Shown here piece by piece: positions 54,169 through 62,417 of a stretch of DNA of 64,000 nucleotides (positions within the stretch are counted from its first letter, which is position 1; every line of letters begins with the position of its first letter). A program made the position numbers and the translations under genes. Below the pieces are notes generated by a model. The model was not told the DNA's origin. It did not search any database and saw nothing but the letters and a program-made list of their open reading frames with translations. Source of the DNA: an uncultured Bacteroides sp. (GTDB lineage: Bacteria; Bacteroidota; Bacteroidia; Bacteroidales; Bacteroidaceae); the NCBI RefSeq assembly GCF_900547205.1, contig NZ_URFY01000020.1:10635-74634 (forward strand). Reading direction: 5' to 3'.

Positions 54169-55758
54169 TCAGCTCTTCTGCATTTGCTGCTGGAAGGTGA
54201 TTTCGATGAACTCTGCCGGACGGGTGATGGCCACCAGCACGGTGATGCGCATGATGCCGTTCAGTATGTCGTCGCCGGTCATAGTGTCGCCCAGTCCCAC
54301 ATGAATCTCATAGGCATCCTCCGGGGTGGAGCCTGCCAGTCCGCCACGTTTCCATACACTACGCAGAAAACTGTCTATCATCGACTTCACGTTCAGCCAA
54401 GTGTTTGCAACATTCGGTTCGAACACGTATGCCTTGGCGGCGTTCTTCACAGACTCTTCAAGGAACATCATCGTGCGGCGCACGTTCACATAACGCCAGT
54501 CCTGTGAGTTGCCGTCCAATGTACGGGCACCCCAGACCTTGATACCCTCACCGGGGAAGGTGCGTATGGCGTTGACCGCCTTGCCGTTCATCGGCATGTT
54601 CAGATCTTCCTGCATGGCGTTGTCTATATTCTCGGTAGGACTGTTCACGTAGTTCACGGACACATTTGCAGGGGCTTTCCACACGCCGCGCGTGTTGTCC
54701 ACCATCGTGTAGAGTCCTGCCATGGCTGCAGAAGGAGGAAGCAGGTTCAGCTTTTCCCTCACTTTGTTCACGATGTATTGATAACCAGGGAAATTCTGCA
54801 ACAGGGCGTTGTGCAGGTTGTTCTTCATGGCAGCAAGTTCATCCCAAGTATAATCTGCCATTTCTGCCGGAACTGTTTCCGCACCCGCGTCGTCCAGTTG
54901 TGCGGGCTTTACGACTTTCTTGCCCTTTGCTATTTCAGAGAAAGTATCGGCGAAGTATTTTGGGAAGCCTGATTTCGGGTCAAAGAACGCCGACAGGTCG
55001 GGAGCAGCCAAGCTGTAGTCCCATGTCAGCACCGTGCCGTCGATTTCCTTGTCGGAGAGCACGGATGTATTCAGCCACGGGTAGTAGGCGGCACCGTATG
55101 AGAGGAAGTTCGCCCCGACATTCGTGCGGAACGTCTCTATTTGTTCTGACATTACCTCGTTGTCTTTTGCTTTCGGCTGCACATCAAGAATGGCGAAACG
55201 GTTCATCATTTCGCCGCAGTGTGCCAGCACCTGGGTCTGGATGTCCTTGCACTCATCCACTGACACAGCTTCGGGGACGAGCACCATCGTGATTTCCTGC
55301 TCCTTTTTCAAGGCGTTAAGCGCCGCGACAACTTTCTCCTTGTCAATCAGGCTCTTCTCGGCATAAGTGCCTACGGAAACGATATAGCAAGTGCCGCCAC
55401 CGTTGGCGAAGAACATCACCATCTGGTAATAGAGAGAGAAAGTCACTTCCGGGGCTTCCACTCGCAAGAGCTTGCTCTTGTCCGGAGAGGGAATGCCGTA
55501 GAATGTTTTCAACGGATCATTTTCCGGATTGCCCACCACGGACAATCTGAACTCTGGAGCGGGTGCTCCGCCAAAATACTGCTGGAATTCCGTCATCGAC
55601 GTAATCTTCCAAGGTTTGCCACTTAGCGAGTCCGCACCGTTCATTGCTTTCTCCGTGATACCGATGAAAGCGGGAATTGCGGTCGGAGCTTCGACCACTG
55701 AGTTGGGAAAGGCGCTCTTCTCCACGATGTAAACGCCGGGTGTCTTCATTGCTGCCAT
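54169..55758 (-). CDS. eCIS contractile sheath protein
   Basis: A 529-residue tail sheath protein: start KTPGVYIVEKSAFPNSVVEAPTA, a conserved IKVWGARTLDG segment, and the C-terminal core LRSVWKRGGLAGSTPEDAYE ... IMRITVLVAITRPAEFIEIT. It contracts to drive the tube. Only one sheath gene is visible here; Afp and PVC have three. Confidence 0.92.
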   Translation of the reverse strand: MAAMKTPGVYIVEKSAFPNSVVEAPTAIPAFIGITEKAMNGADSLSGKPWKITSMTEFQQYFGGAPAPEFRLSVVGNPENDPLKTFYGIPSPDKSKLLRVEAPEVTFSLYYQMVMFFANGGGTCYIVSVGTYAEKSLIDKEKVVAALNALKKEQEITMVLVPEAVSVDECKDIQTQVLAHCGEMMNRFAILDVQPKAKDNEVMSEQIETFRTNVGANFLSYGAAYYPWLNTSVLSDKEIDGTVLTWDYSLAAPDLSAFFDPKSGFPKYFADTFSEIAKGKKVVKPAQLDDAGAETVPAEMADYTWDELAAMKNNLHNALLQNFPGYQYIVNKVREKLNLLPPSAAMAGLYTMVDNTRGVWKAPANVSVNYVNSPTENIDNAMQEDLNMPMNGKAVNAIRTFPGEGIKVWGARTLDGNSQDWRYVNVRRTMMFLEESVKNAAKAYVFEPNVANTWLNVKSMIDSFLRSVWKRGGLAGSTPEDAYEIHVGLGDTMTGDDILNGIMRITVLVAITRPAEFIEITFQQQMQKS

Positions 55759-55814
55759 ACGTTTTTAGTGTTTTAAAGATTTAACAATTGAATTATTTGT
55801 AAAAATATTATATT

Positions 55815-56603
55815 CTAAAAGTAACATAACTGCCGGAGTAGTTCCGGGTCTTTACTAAGGAAAACGCCCGGTTTCGGTAGTGCCACATTATGCAGCAGTA
55901 CCTGTCTGGAACGGTTATCCATTTTTGTGGCGCACGTCAGGCGGAGTTGGAACCCATAGTACTCCTGCATGGGAATCCTGTCATGGGAAACGGTACGTAG
56001 CACCTCTCTGTCATATTCGGTCACCATTACGAATGGTCCGAATGACAATTTGCCACCATTATCCTCCAGCCGTAGCTTTTCTGGGGATATGCTTTCACTG
56101 CTGCGAGGTATGAAAAGGTATTCCCATCGGTATTCGGGGACATGGAACAGCAGGCTGACGGTTTTAGGTGTTCCTGCCTTGGCGGAAAGAAAAACCTCTT
56201 CTGTCAAGCACAGCAAAATCGTGCAGAATCCCGTTCCTTTCTGTCGCTTGAACGGCTGTTCCACGATGGCTTCTGCAGCATCCAGCATTTCCTGCTGTAC
56301 CGGAAGATCCAGTCTATAAGCAGAAAATGGTTGGAAATTATTCCACCGTGTGTATAGCACAAATGCAGGATCGGTCATATCCAGTTCCAATGCCAATACA
56401 TCGGAATAAGTATCCACGCCGGCACCCGCATCATCATACAATATCGTCCATTCGTTCGTCCAAATCTGGCGAAACAACAAACCTCGGCGATGCCACAACG
56501 CCTGTCCCGAAGGAGATATGCGGCACTGGAGGGCACGACAGATATTTCCATCGAAATATTCGTGCTCTATGCGGATGTTGAATAATGGATGATAGGCTCC
56601 CAT
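55815..56603 (-). CDS. Uncharacterised eCIS-associated protein
   Basis: About 262 residues, starting MGAYHPLFNIRIEHEYFDG. The ATG at 56603 is chosen, 11 bases after the DUF4255 stop; the longer ORF from 56738 would overlap that gene by 124 bases. A beta-rich soluble protein with FCTILLCLTEEVF and FGFQLRL-type strands (here YGFQLRLTCA). Proteins of this size occur next to the DUF4255 gene in Bacteroidetes eCIS loci, without known function. Confidence 0.65.
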   Translation of the reverse strand: MGAYHPLFNIRIEHEYFDGNICRALQCRISPSGQALWHRRGLLFRQIWTNEWTILYDDAGAGVDTYSDVLALELDMTDPAFVLYTRWNNFQPFSAYRLDLPVQQEMLDAAEAIVEQPFKRQKGTGFCTILLCLTEEVFLSAKAGTPKTVSLLFHVPEYRWEYLFIPRSSESISPEKLRLEDNGGKLSFGPFVMVTEYDREVLRTVSHDRIPMQEYYGFQLRLTCATKMDNRSRQVLLHNVALPKPGVFLSKDPELLRQLCYF

Positions 56604-56614
56604 ATATACCTTGT

Positions 56615-57142
56615 TTACATGTTTACACTCGTTTCTCCCGCCATGCTTCCACTCGAAACAATCTCTGAAGGATCTATGGTCAAACCACGCAGTTTGCATA
56701 TGACCGACGGATAGTACTGTCCACCCATAGTCGTCCATATATTGTGGAGGTCCATGGTGGACATGGGCACGATTTCCATCGTATAACTGTGCCCTTCCAC
56801 CTGGAACTTCGGCGTAGAGCGGATAAATGCCAGCGTAGTTGAAAGTACGGACAAGGATTCTGCATAACGTTTCTCGTCATATACTGCTGCCAAGATGATA
56901 TGCAGATTAAGCATTAGAGGAGGGACACTGCCAGTGAATCCACCCGTGCTCCGTTGCATGTACATAGAGTCCCCAGATGCTTCGCGTTCTAGGTTCACCA
57001 CCGAAATCACCATTTTGTTGGAGTTTTCAGAGGTGTCGGCGCCGATAAGCCCCACACAAACCAGTCCTTCCGGCTGGTGATGAAACCGCATGAGGTATTC
57101 CTCCAGCTGCGCGGCGTAATATGTCAGAATTGTTTTTATCAT
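56615..57142 (-). CDS. DUF4255 eCIS protein (Afp16/Pvc16-like tube cap)
   Basis: 175 residues: MIKTILTYYAAQLEEYLMRF, VVISVVNLEREASG-like (MVISVVNLEREASG), PPLMLNLHIILAAVYDEKRYAESL, then HNIWTTMGGQYYPSVICKLRGLTID. This is the DUF4255/Pvc16 signature. Such proteins cap the tube and sheath. It is the first eCIS gene in transcription order. Confidence 0.88.
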   Translation of the reverse strand: MIKTILTYYAAQLEEYLMRFHHQPEGLVCVGLIGADTSENSNKMVISVVNLEREASGDSMYMQRSTGGFTGSVPPLMLNLHIILAAVYDEKRYAESLSVLSTTLAFIRSTPKFQVEGHSYTMEIVPMSTMDLHNIWTTMGGQYYPSVICKLRGLTIDPSEIVSSGSMAGETSVNM

Positions 57143-57273
57143 ATTATTCTCAAATAGTTTTCAATGCGTTACTATGATATCCGTTATGCAGCGCTTTTGA
57201 TTGTTCTCAAATTTTATTCATTCTCACTTCTATCTTCTATATATGTTGTTGCTCTGTATATTTGAACTTCTAT

Positions 57274-57321
57274 CGGATTAAAAATCCTGATACTCAAGAA
57301 CGGCGGATAACATATCCGCCG
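57274..57321. repeat. REP-like element at the end of the DUF2589 gene
   Basis: CGGATTAAAAATCCTGATAC TCAA, a short spacer, then the palindrome CGGCGGATAACATATCCGCC G. The same unit occurs at 58441-58492, and its first part, inverted, at 48726-48748. It supplies the final codons of the DUF2589-like gene. Confidence 0.78.
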
Positions 57322-57617
57322 GGACGGGGGGATGCCACATCACCGATACGTGCTTTGAACTTTATCTCCACATCGTCCATTTCCATATGACTGTGCGAAA
57401 CGAGCGACATTAACGGTACGTTCACCTCCCGGTCGCCTACTTTGAGCTTCTGCGATACAGGGGTTCCGTCATTGGACTGCCAAAACTTGGCGAGGTTCTG
57501 CACCTGCTGCGCCTGCAACATCTCTTGTGCGCTGTTCACCGCGTTGTGTAGTCCTTTCAGGATGTCCGACAGCGCATATTTCGGTTTTTTATTGAATAAT
57601 CCCATCACTGTGTTCAT
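57294..57617 (-). CDS. DUF2589-like protein, truncated at a REP element
   Basis: 107 residues: KKPKYALSDILKGLHNAVNSAQEML, then VNVPLMSLVSHSHMEMDDVEIKFKARIGDV, matching DUF2589 N- and mid-regions. Full DUF2589 proteins are longer; this one ends GGYVIRRS, encoded by the REP palindrome, so the C-terminal part is lost. Function of the family is unknown. Confidence 0.65.
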   Translation of the reverse strand: MNTVMGLFNKKPKYALSDILKGLHNAVNSAQEMLQAQQVQNLAKFWQSNDGTPVSQKLKVGDREVNVPLMSLVSHSHMEMDDVEIKFKARIGDVASPRPGGYVIRRS

Positions 57618-57718
57618 TTATCTTTTATAGTGTTTCTCTCTAACGTGTGCCATAATGTGTCGAAAAAGATGCAAATCACGTTTCGATACACTCTTTCGTT
57701 TCTCTGTTCCTCTGGAGT

Positions 57719-57872
57719 TGTAGTCGTACAGCTGCAACTTTGTACCCGGGCAGATAGTTTCCTGTAGCCGGGCAACTGCAAGTCTGCATCCGAGCAGCTA
57801 CAACATTGCAGCCGGGCGGCTACGGGAAGGCAGCCGGGCGGTTACAACTTTGCAGCCGGAGGGGTGCAAGGC
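57719..57872. repeat. Seven tandem 22-bp degenerate repeats
   Basis: Units start at 57719, 57741, 57763, 57785, 57807, 57829 and 57851, consensus about TGCAGCCGGGCGGCTACAAC TT. Each unit is itself a small dyad (GTAGCC-GGGC-GGCTAC). They lie right after the HU-like gene stop (minus strand). Confidence 0.85.
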
Positions 57873-57878
57873 TGCCTG

Positions 57879-58355
57879 TCACACGGCTGGGTCCGGAGTT
57901 TCTCCGCCATCATCGGGTGTGCTGCCCTCGTTGCCGCCCTGTGAGCTGTTCGAGTTGCGTCCGTCGGCCAGCTTGTCCACCCAGGCGAAGTTAGCTTTCT
58001 GAAGGTCGGTCTTGAAAGCCTCGTCGGGCTGGAAGTTGAGGTTTATGGATTTGATGTTGCGGGCGGTCACCTCTCCCTTGGTGGCGGCGCCCGTGCTGGA
58101 GATGGTGACGCTGAAACTGCCCCAGTTGCCCAGCTTCACGCTCTCGCTGCTCAGCAGGCGGCGGAGGAGGATTTTGCGAAGCTGGCGGATAGCCATCATC
58201 GCTTCGGAGGGGTTGAGGGTAGTTTCATCGGCAAGGTCCATTGCCACTTGGGTTTCGTCCACCTGTGCGGCGGTCACTTGGGTTACATACCATTTCTTGG
58301 GTGCATCCTCGTCGCTGGGATTGACGCGTTGCACGGGTTTTACTAAGATTGCCAT
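57879..58355 (-). CDS. HU-like DNA-binding protein
   Basis: 158 residues starting MAILVKPVQRVNPSDED. The HU-like core covers ~25-110 (VTAAQVDETQVAMDLADETTLNPSEAMMAIRQLRKIL, SVKLGNWGSFSVTISS, NIKSINLNFQPDEAFKTDL), followed by an acidic/Gly tail. Distant HU/IHF relatives like this are common near fimbrillin genes in Bacteroidales. The role here is unknown. Confidence 0.8.
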   Translation of the reverse strand: MAILVKPVQRVNPSDEDAPKKWYVTQVTAAQVDETQVAMDLADETTLNPSEAMMAIRQLRKILLRRLLSSESVKLGNWGSFSVTISSTGAATKGEVTARNIKSINLNFQPDEAFKTDLQKANFAWVDKLADGRNSNSSQGGNEGSTPDDGGETPDPAV

Positions 58356-58395
58356 AAGCTTCTGTTTGTTAAGTTGTTAATAAACTCTGTTGTTA

Positions 58396-58728
58396 TCACT
58401 TATATGTATAAACTTGTTTCTTTCCTATTTGAGCATCTGGCGGATTAAAAATCCTGATACTCAATGACGGCGGATAACATATCAGCCGGGATACCCGAAG
58501 TAACATCTGCAACATGCTGAACCGGGATAAAAACTCACGGATAAGCTCAACTTTTTCATAGCTGCTGTTCGCTTTGTAAATCAGCATTGACATCTCCAGA
58601 CATACATCCACCATCCTTGTTCCCAAACTATACTTATAGAATCGGGGAAAGTCTTGCGTGGCACGTATCAGCATGTTTAATAGCCGGTACGTAGCACGGT
58701 AAATCGGTAATTCTTCTGTTAATGCCAT
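58396..58728 (-). CDS. Avd-like four-helix-bundle protein, C-terminally truncated
   Basis: A 110-residue protein starting LPIYRATYRLLNMLIRATQDFPRFYKYSLGTRMVD, then CLEMSMLIYKANSSYEKVELIREFL and MLQMLLRVSR. This is the four-helix-bundle (S23/Avd) pattern of DGR accessory proteins, which normally run ~15-25 residues further. The frame leaves that pattern at the REP copy (58441-58492) and ends in unrelated residues, so the fourth helix is probably damaged. It directly follows the variable-protein gene, the usual DGR order. Confidence 0.7.
   Translation of the reverse strand: MALTEELPIYRATYRLLNMLIRATQDFPRFYKYSLGTRMVDVCLEMSMLIYKANSSYEKVELIREFLSRFSMLQMLLRVSRLICYPPSLSIRIFNPPDAQIGKKQVYTYK
58441..58492. 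repeat. REP-like element inside the avd-like gene
   Basis: CGGATTAAAAATCCTGATAC TCAA plus CGGCGGATAACATATCAGCC GGGAT; second copy of the unit at 57274. The right half differs from that copy at one base of the palindrome (CAG for CCG). Confidence 0.78.
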
Positions 58729-58742
58729 AAAAAATATTGCCG

Positions 58743-58757
58743 ACCCGCTTCGCGGGT
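58743..58757. other. GC-rich hairpin downstream of the variable region
   Basis: ACCCGC-TTC-GCGGGT, ~43 bases past the stop codon of the lectin-fold gene (minus direction) in an otherwise AT-rich gap. DGRs need a GC-rich hairpin just after the variable region for efficient target recognition, so its placement fits; a terminator is the alternative. Confidence 0.55.
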
Positions 58758-58797
58758 ATTGGTTTTTAATAGATAAATAATTTTAATAGATAAATAA

Positions 58798-60429
58798 CTA
58801 AAAAGCTAAAAGGGGACGGACACGAAAGGCATAGCCGCGCTTATCGTCGAAGTACACGTAGCCATCGACGAAGTTCACGCGCCACGCGAGGCTGCCGCTG
58901 GTGCCGCTGGTCTCCGTACTCGACCAGTAGCCGTCGCTAACGAAAAGACTTCCATTACTGACGCCTATTTGAGTATTTAAATTATTACGTCCAGCAGTAC
59001 CTCCATTTTTCCCCTGTCCCCAACACACATATTTCAACTCCATAACAGAAGGAAAATACCAGCCGCTACTATTTGCTGGAGCAGGGTTATTATTAGAATA
59101 CTGCTCAATGGCATCGCAAGGTAAAACACGTAATCCATTGCTGTCACCCTTTTTCGTATTATACGCCTTCAAAGCAAGCGTATTGGAATAACCGCACATT
59201 TTATTGGTTTCCTCTATATTAAAATCACTTTTATATATATTCTCTGTCGAATTCTGTACAGACTCACAGCCCGTGCTCCAATTCATTTTAGTACTACCAT
59301 TGAGAGCGGCATCCTGCAAAGCTACCACCAGTCCGTGTGAACAGTTGGGGTGTTTGCTCTTTAACAAAGGATCTTGTTGGAAAGCTTCGTTGCCTACCCA
59401 AAAGACAATGCCAACACAGTCCTTTTTTTGCTCGCCAATAAGAGCAACAACATCACCGGGTATCAGATAACCCTCATCCTTACCATTGCTACTTCTCTTA
59501 CAATAGAAATCACCTACATGTGCATTACTGAGGCTATAAGTTACATCTTCTATTTTAGGTTCACAAGCGTAGCGAGTATTGGCTGCTACTTCACCTGCAC
59601 CAGATATACTAATTGTATTGCCATAAGTTTTACCGCCAATGGTATAAAAGCAACGAATATCACCGGGAGTAATGCCGGCAGGGACAATACAACGCAAACT
59701 GCCGGCAGACGCTTGAAAAGGAACATAAACAGTATTATCTATCGTTAAGTTCACATCGGAAATATTGGAAATATCGGTAACCTCAGAAGCGTAAGAACCG
59801 GTATATGGTGTAAGATTGCCATCGTCAAGAATTACACCATTTACTGTGGGAGCAAGATAAATCGAAGCAAAAGCATGTTCCAACACTGCATCCAACGTCG
59901 TTACTGAAGATGCTAAGTGTCCGTTGTGACTCCATACCATCAGGTCAGAAGAACGATAGTCTTTTATATCACTCTGATTGAACTTGGGAGCGAATCTGTC
60001 TTTCAAGTCGTCTACTCCTTTCACTCCGTCAGCAGCACGGCTATAGGGATAATAAACGATGTATGTCGTGGACTCAGGGTCGTAATAACATCCGCCTTTG
60101 TGATCACTGCTGTCAAAGCCCCACGTATTGTTACTGCTATCGTATTTATAAGGTATATTATCGTATATCGGCTTATTGGAGGCATCCAGAATAATGATAC
60201 CCACACGGTCGCCATCTTCAAAAGTCGTCGTCTTGTTATTATCCGTGGCACGGGTATCGGGAGCACCCTCCGTCACGAAGTCGGCGGCACTGACGGTGAG
60301 TTCAAGGGCATCGCCGGGTTGCGGTTGCCTGTTGGGGACACTGGGCGCACCATCGTCTTCACTGTTGCAACCAACAAACATCATCAACGAGAATAAAATC
60401 AGATATTTCAATTCTTTCTTCATATTCAT
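58798..60429 (-). CDS. Fimbrillin-type lipoprotein ending in a DGR variable-region-like lectin domain
   Basis: A 543-residue protein: lipobox (LMMFVGCNSE), a fimbrillin-like N-terminal part (~40-290), then an FGE/C-type-lectin-like domain of the FISUMP kind (~310-543) with GYWSSTETSG and the ending AWRVNF...RVRPLLAF. In DGR targets that ending is the diversified ligand-binding loop. Codons there are mostly NNC, as expected when AAC codons of a template are mutated at A. It probably lies on the cell surface as an adhesin. Confidence 0.75.
   Translation of the reverse strand: MNMKKELKYLILFSLMMFVGCNSEDDGAPSVPNRQPQPGDALELTVSAADFVTEGAPDTRATDNNKTTTFEDGDRVGIIILDASNKPIYDNIPYKYDSSNNTWGFDSSDHKGGCYYDPESTTYIVYYPYSRAADGVKGVDDLKDRFAPKFNQSDIKDYRSSDLMVWSHNGHLASSVTTLDAVLEHAFASIYLAPTVNGVILDDGNLTPYTGSYASEVTDISNISDVNLTIDNTVYVPFQASAGSLRCIVPAGITPGDIRCFYTIGGKTYGNTISISGAGEVAANTRYACEPKIEDVTYSLSNAHVGDFYCKRSSNGKDEGYLIPGDVVALIGEQKKDCVGIVFWVGNEAFQQDPLLKSKHPNCSHGLVVALQDAALNGSTKMNWSTGCESVQNSTENIYKSDFNIEETNKMCGYSNTLALKAYNTKKGDSNGLRVLPCDAIEQYSNNNPAPANSSGWYFPSVMELKYVCWGQGKNGGTAGRNNLNTQIGVSNGSLFVSDGYWSSTETSGTSGSLAWRVNFVDGYVYFDDKRGYAFRVRPLLAF
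58813..58935 (-). other. Candidate DGR variable region
   Basis: The last ~40 codons. G+C is 41 of 60 bases at 58861-58920 against 26 of 60 at 58921-58980, a sharp step at the GYWSSTE motif. Codons run ACC AGC GGC ACC AGC GGC and so on, i.e. mostly NNC. The template repeat is not in the window. Confidence 0.6.
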
Positions 60430-60446
60430 ATTCTTTTTACAGGAGA

Positions 60447-62297
60447 TTAAAATGTAAGGATGGCACGGACTAAATCTCTTGTAGAGTCAGTCTTTGGGTG
60501 ATCATTCCAGACTTGATATGAAACGTACGTAGCGAAATGCCATACTTTTGTCCTATCAGCAGCATCTTCATTACTTGTCCAATAGTCACCTGGCTTGATA
60601 CCATTCCTATCATTTATCAATAATGCACCACCAGCTATACTCAAATTGTTACTAACGGGAGTGCTGCCGCAGACAGCATTAAAGGTTTGTATCTGTGCAC
60701 ATGACGGCAGATACCAACCGCTCGAAGCAGTAGGGGCAGCGGTACCGTTGTTCTCAATGCAACTCTGAAAAGCCGGATATTTTGTTTCATAACCGGATAT
60801 CCTCTTTATGATTTGCGTGTTGCTATACCCGTCAAAATTCGCCTGACTGGTACTCACACCGGTTGCTGTATTCTCAGTGCTCCAAGCCAATAGTTCGCCA
60901 TTATTGGCATCTTTTAAAGCTGCCACATAGCCATGGATGCCATTTGGCAGTTTGCTGCCATAATAGCTTGCATCATCTCCCGTGCCTGCACCCACTTTAA
61001 AGATAATACCTATGCAGGCAGGCGAACCGCTGCCGGATGTATAGTCGGGCGACCAAGTGCCGTCGGCATAGTAATAATCGCCTACCTCTGCAAATACATA
61101 TTTATCAAAAGAGAACACCAAATCGCCCCGTATTTCGGAGACTGTAAGCGTGATTGTTCCGTCAACGGGATTGGTAGAAGTGGAAACTTTAGCAATCCCC
61201 TGTACCAAATTATAGCGGCTCCGTTTGAAGGTTGTTTTATAACTGATAGTAATGGATTGATTAGGATTCACTGTATATTTATCTCCGCTTAGAGCAATAG
61301 CATTCGATATATTCAAATCATCCACTCCATTGCCACTGGGACAAGTCACATTGAATGAAGTAGCTGGTGTGACAGTACCACTTTGTGCTGTACCATCTTT
61401 CCAAGTAACTGCTGTTTGGTTTGTTACCACAAGCTCTTCCCCTTTTGTCACCGTAATATTATAGGTATATTGCTTGCCGCATTCAAGATTGACTTCGGTA
61501 TCGGTTTTCGTAGTATAATAATAGTCGCGGGCGGCATCAGTGCCTTCGCCGATGGTTACTTTGATGAACTTTGTACCCTTCGCCAACTGCTGTGGAACGA
61601 CGATGGCTTGCACGCTCTGCTGATATCCCAGTGTGGCAGCCATTGCGTTGGGAGTAATCTCGTTGCTGACGGAAGTGGTGACTTGTGCTACTGTGCCATC
61701 AGCTGCATTAATCGTGCCCGACGTGGTTGCCTGATTGATAATGCTGACAGTGGCATCAGTCACGTCTTGTTCCGTCAACCCATCGCCGTATTTTAGGTTT
61801 ACCACCACCTTGGCGGGCAGGTGTTTAAAGATGAGTGGGGCAGTGGTTCTGTCGCTATACTTAATATTCTGCGGCTTGGCATAGAGGAAGTCACTCTTCT
61901 GGTAGTCGTCCGTGCGTTGGTCGAGCTTCACGCTAAATGATGTCGGTAGCGTAGCATGATAGCCTGCTCCGGAGTACCATGCACTGACGGTTTCCTCAGC
62001 CTTCTGCCAATAGAAAGTGTTGGTAGCATCGACACCGGTCAGCGTAGACGGATTGCTGCTTGTCGGGATATATTGTTTTACCTCGTTTCCCACCTGCACG
62101 GCAATCTTTTCGCTGCCCTTCCAAGTGTTGTCCGTCGTAGAACGGGTCTGCGTCAGTCCTTCCATTGCGGTGGCGAAGGTCATCGGGTATTTGCCATCGG
62201 GTAGTTCGGTGTCGTCGTCTGCACTGCACGAAGCAAACAGCGTCAGGCAGAGGAGGACGGATGCCATGTAAGTTCTCAGTAGAATTGATTTATTCAT
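60447..62297 (-). CDS. Fimbrillin-family lipoprotein with lectin-like C-terminus
   Basis: A 616-residue lipoprotein: signal ending LTLFASCSAD, then PDGKYPMTFATAMEGLTQTRS and a fimbrillin-like two-domain body (TAPLIFKHLPAKVVVNLKYGDG ... ECGKQYTYNITVTKGEELV). The C-terminal ~200 residues are FISUMP-like (ASSGWYLPSCAQIQTFNAVCG, YWTSNEDAADRTKVWHF). Unlike its neighbour the end shows no NNC bias or GC step, so it does not look diversified. Confidence 0.8.
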   Translation of the reverse strand: MNKSILLRTYMASVLLCLTLFASCSADDDTELPDGKYPMTFATAMEGLTQTRSTTDNTWKGSEKIAVQVGNEVKQYIPTSSNPSTLTGVDATNTFYWQKAEETVSAWYSGAGYHATLPTSFSVKLDQRTDDYQKSDFLYAKPQNIKYSDRTTAPLIFKHLPAKVVVNLKYGDGLTEQDVTDATVSIINQATTSGTINAADGTVAQVTTSVSNEITPNAMAATLGYQQSVQAIVVPQQLAKGTKFIKVTIGEGTDAARDYYYTTKTDTEVNLECGKQYTYNITVTKGEELVVTNQTAVTWKDGTAQSGTVTPATSFNVTCPSGNGVDDLNISNAIALSGDKYTVNPNQSITISYKTTFKRSRYNLVQGIAKVSTSTNPVDGTITLTVSEIRGDLVFSFDKYVFAEVGDYYYADGTWSPDYTSGSGSPACIGIIFKVGAGTGDDASYYGSKLPNGIHGYVAALKDANNGELLAWSTENTATGVSTSQANFDGYSNTQIIKRISGYETKYPAFQSCIENNGTAAPTASSGWYLPSCAQIQTFNAVCGSTPVSNNLSIAGGALLINDRNGIKPGDYWTSNEDAADRTKVWHFATYVSYQVWNDHPKTDSTRDLVRAILTF

Positions 62298-62417
62298 CGT
62301 ATCTTGCTTTTTTTGTTATCGTGTGCCACCGGCAGCGGCGAGGCTGCCAGTTGCTACCTTATAGGGTGCATACTCCGGGCTTACGCATGGTGCCCGGCGA
62401 TGGCTTACTGCGGGGAG

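Noticed and set aside
57719..57872. CRISPR array
   Set aside because: Repeats are directly adjacent 22-mers with drift and no spacers, and no cas genes are present.
58743..58757. Hairpin as a plain terminator
   Set aside because: Not excluded, but it has no following U-tract and its position relative to the variable region and the avd-like gene fits a DGR hairpin better, so it is listed as 'other'.
60447..60600. Second DGR variable region in the 616-aa fimbrillin
   Set aside because: The C-terminus is lectin-like, but codons there are not NNC-biased and there is no GC step, so diversification is not supported.
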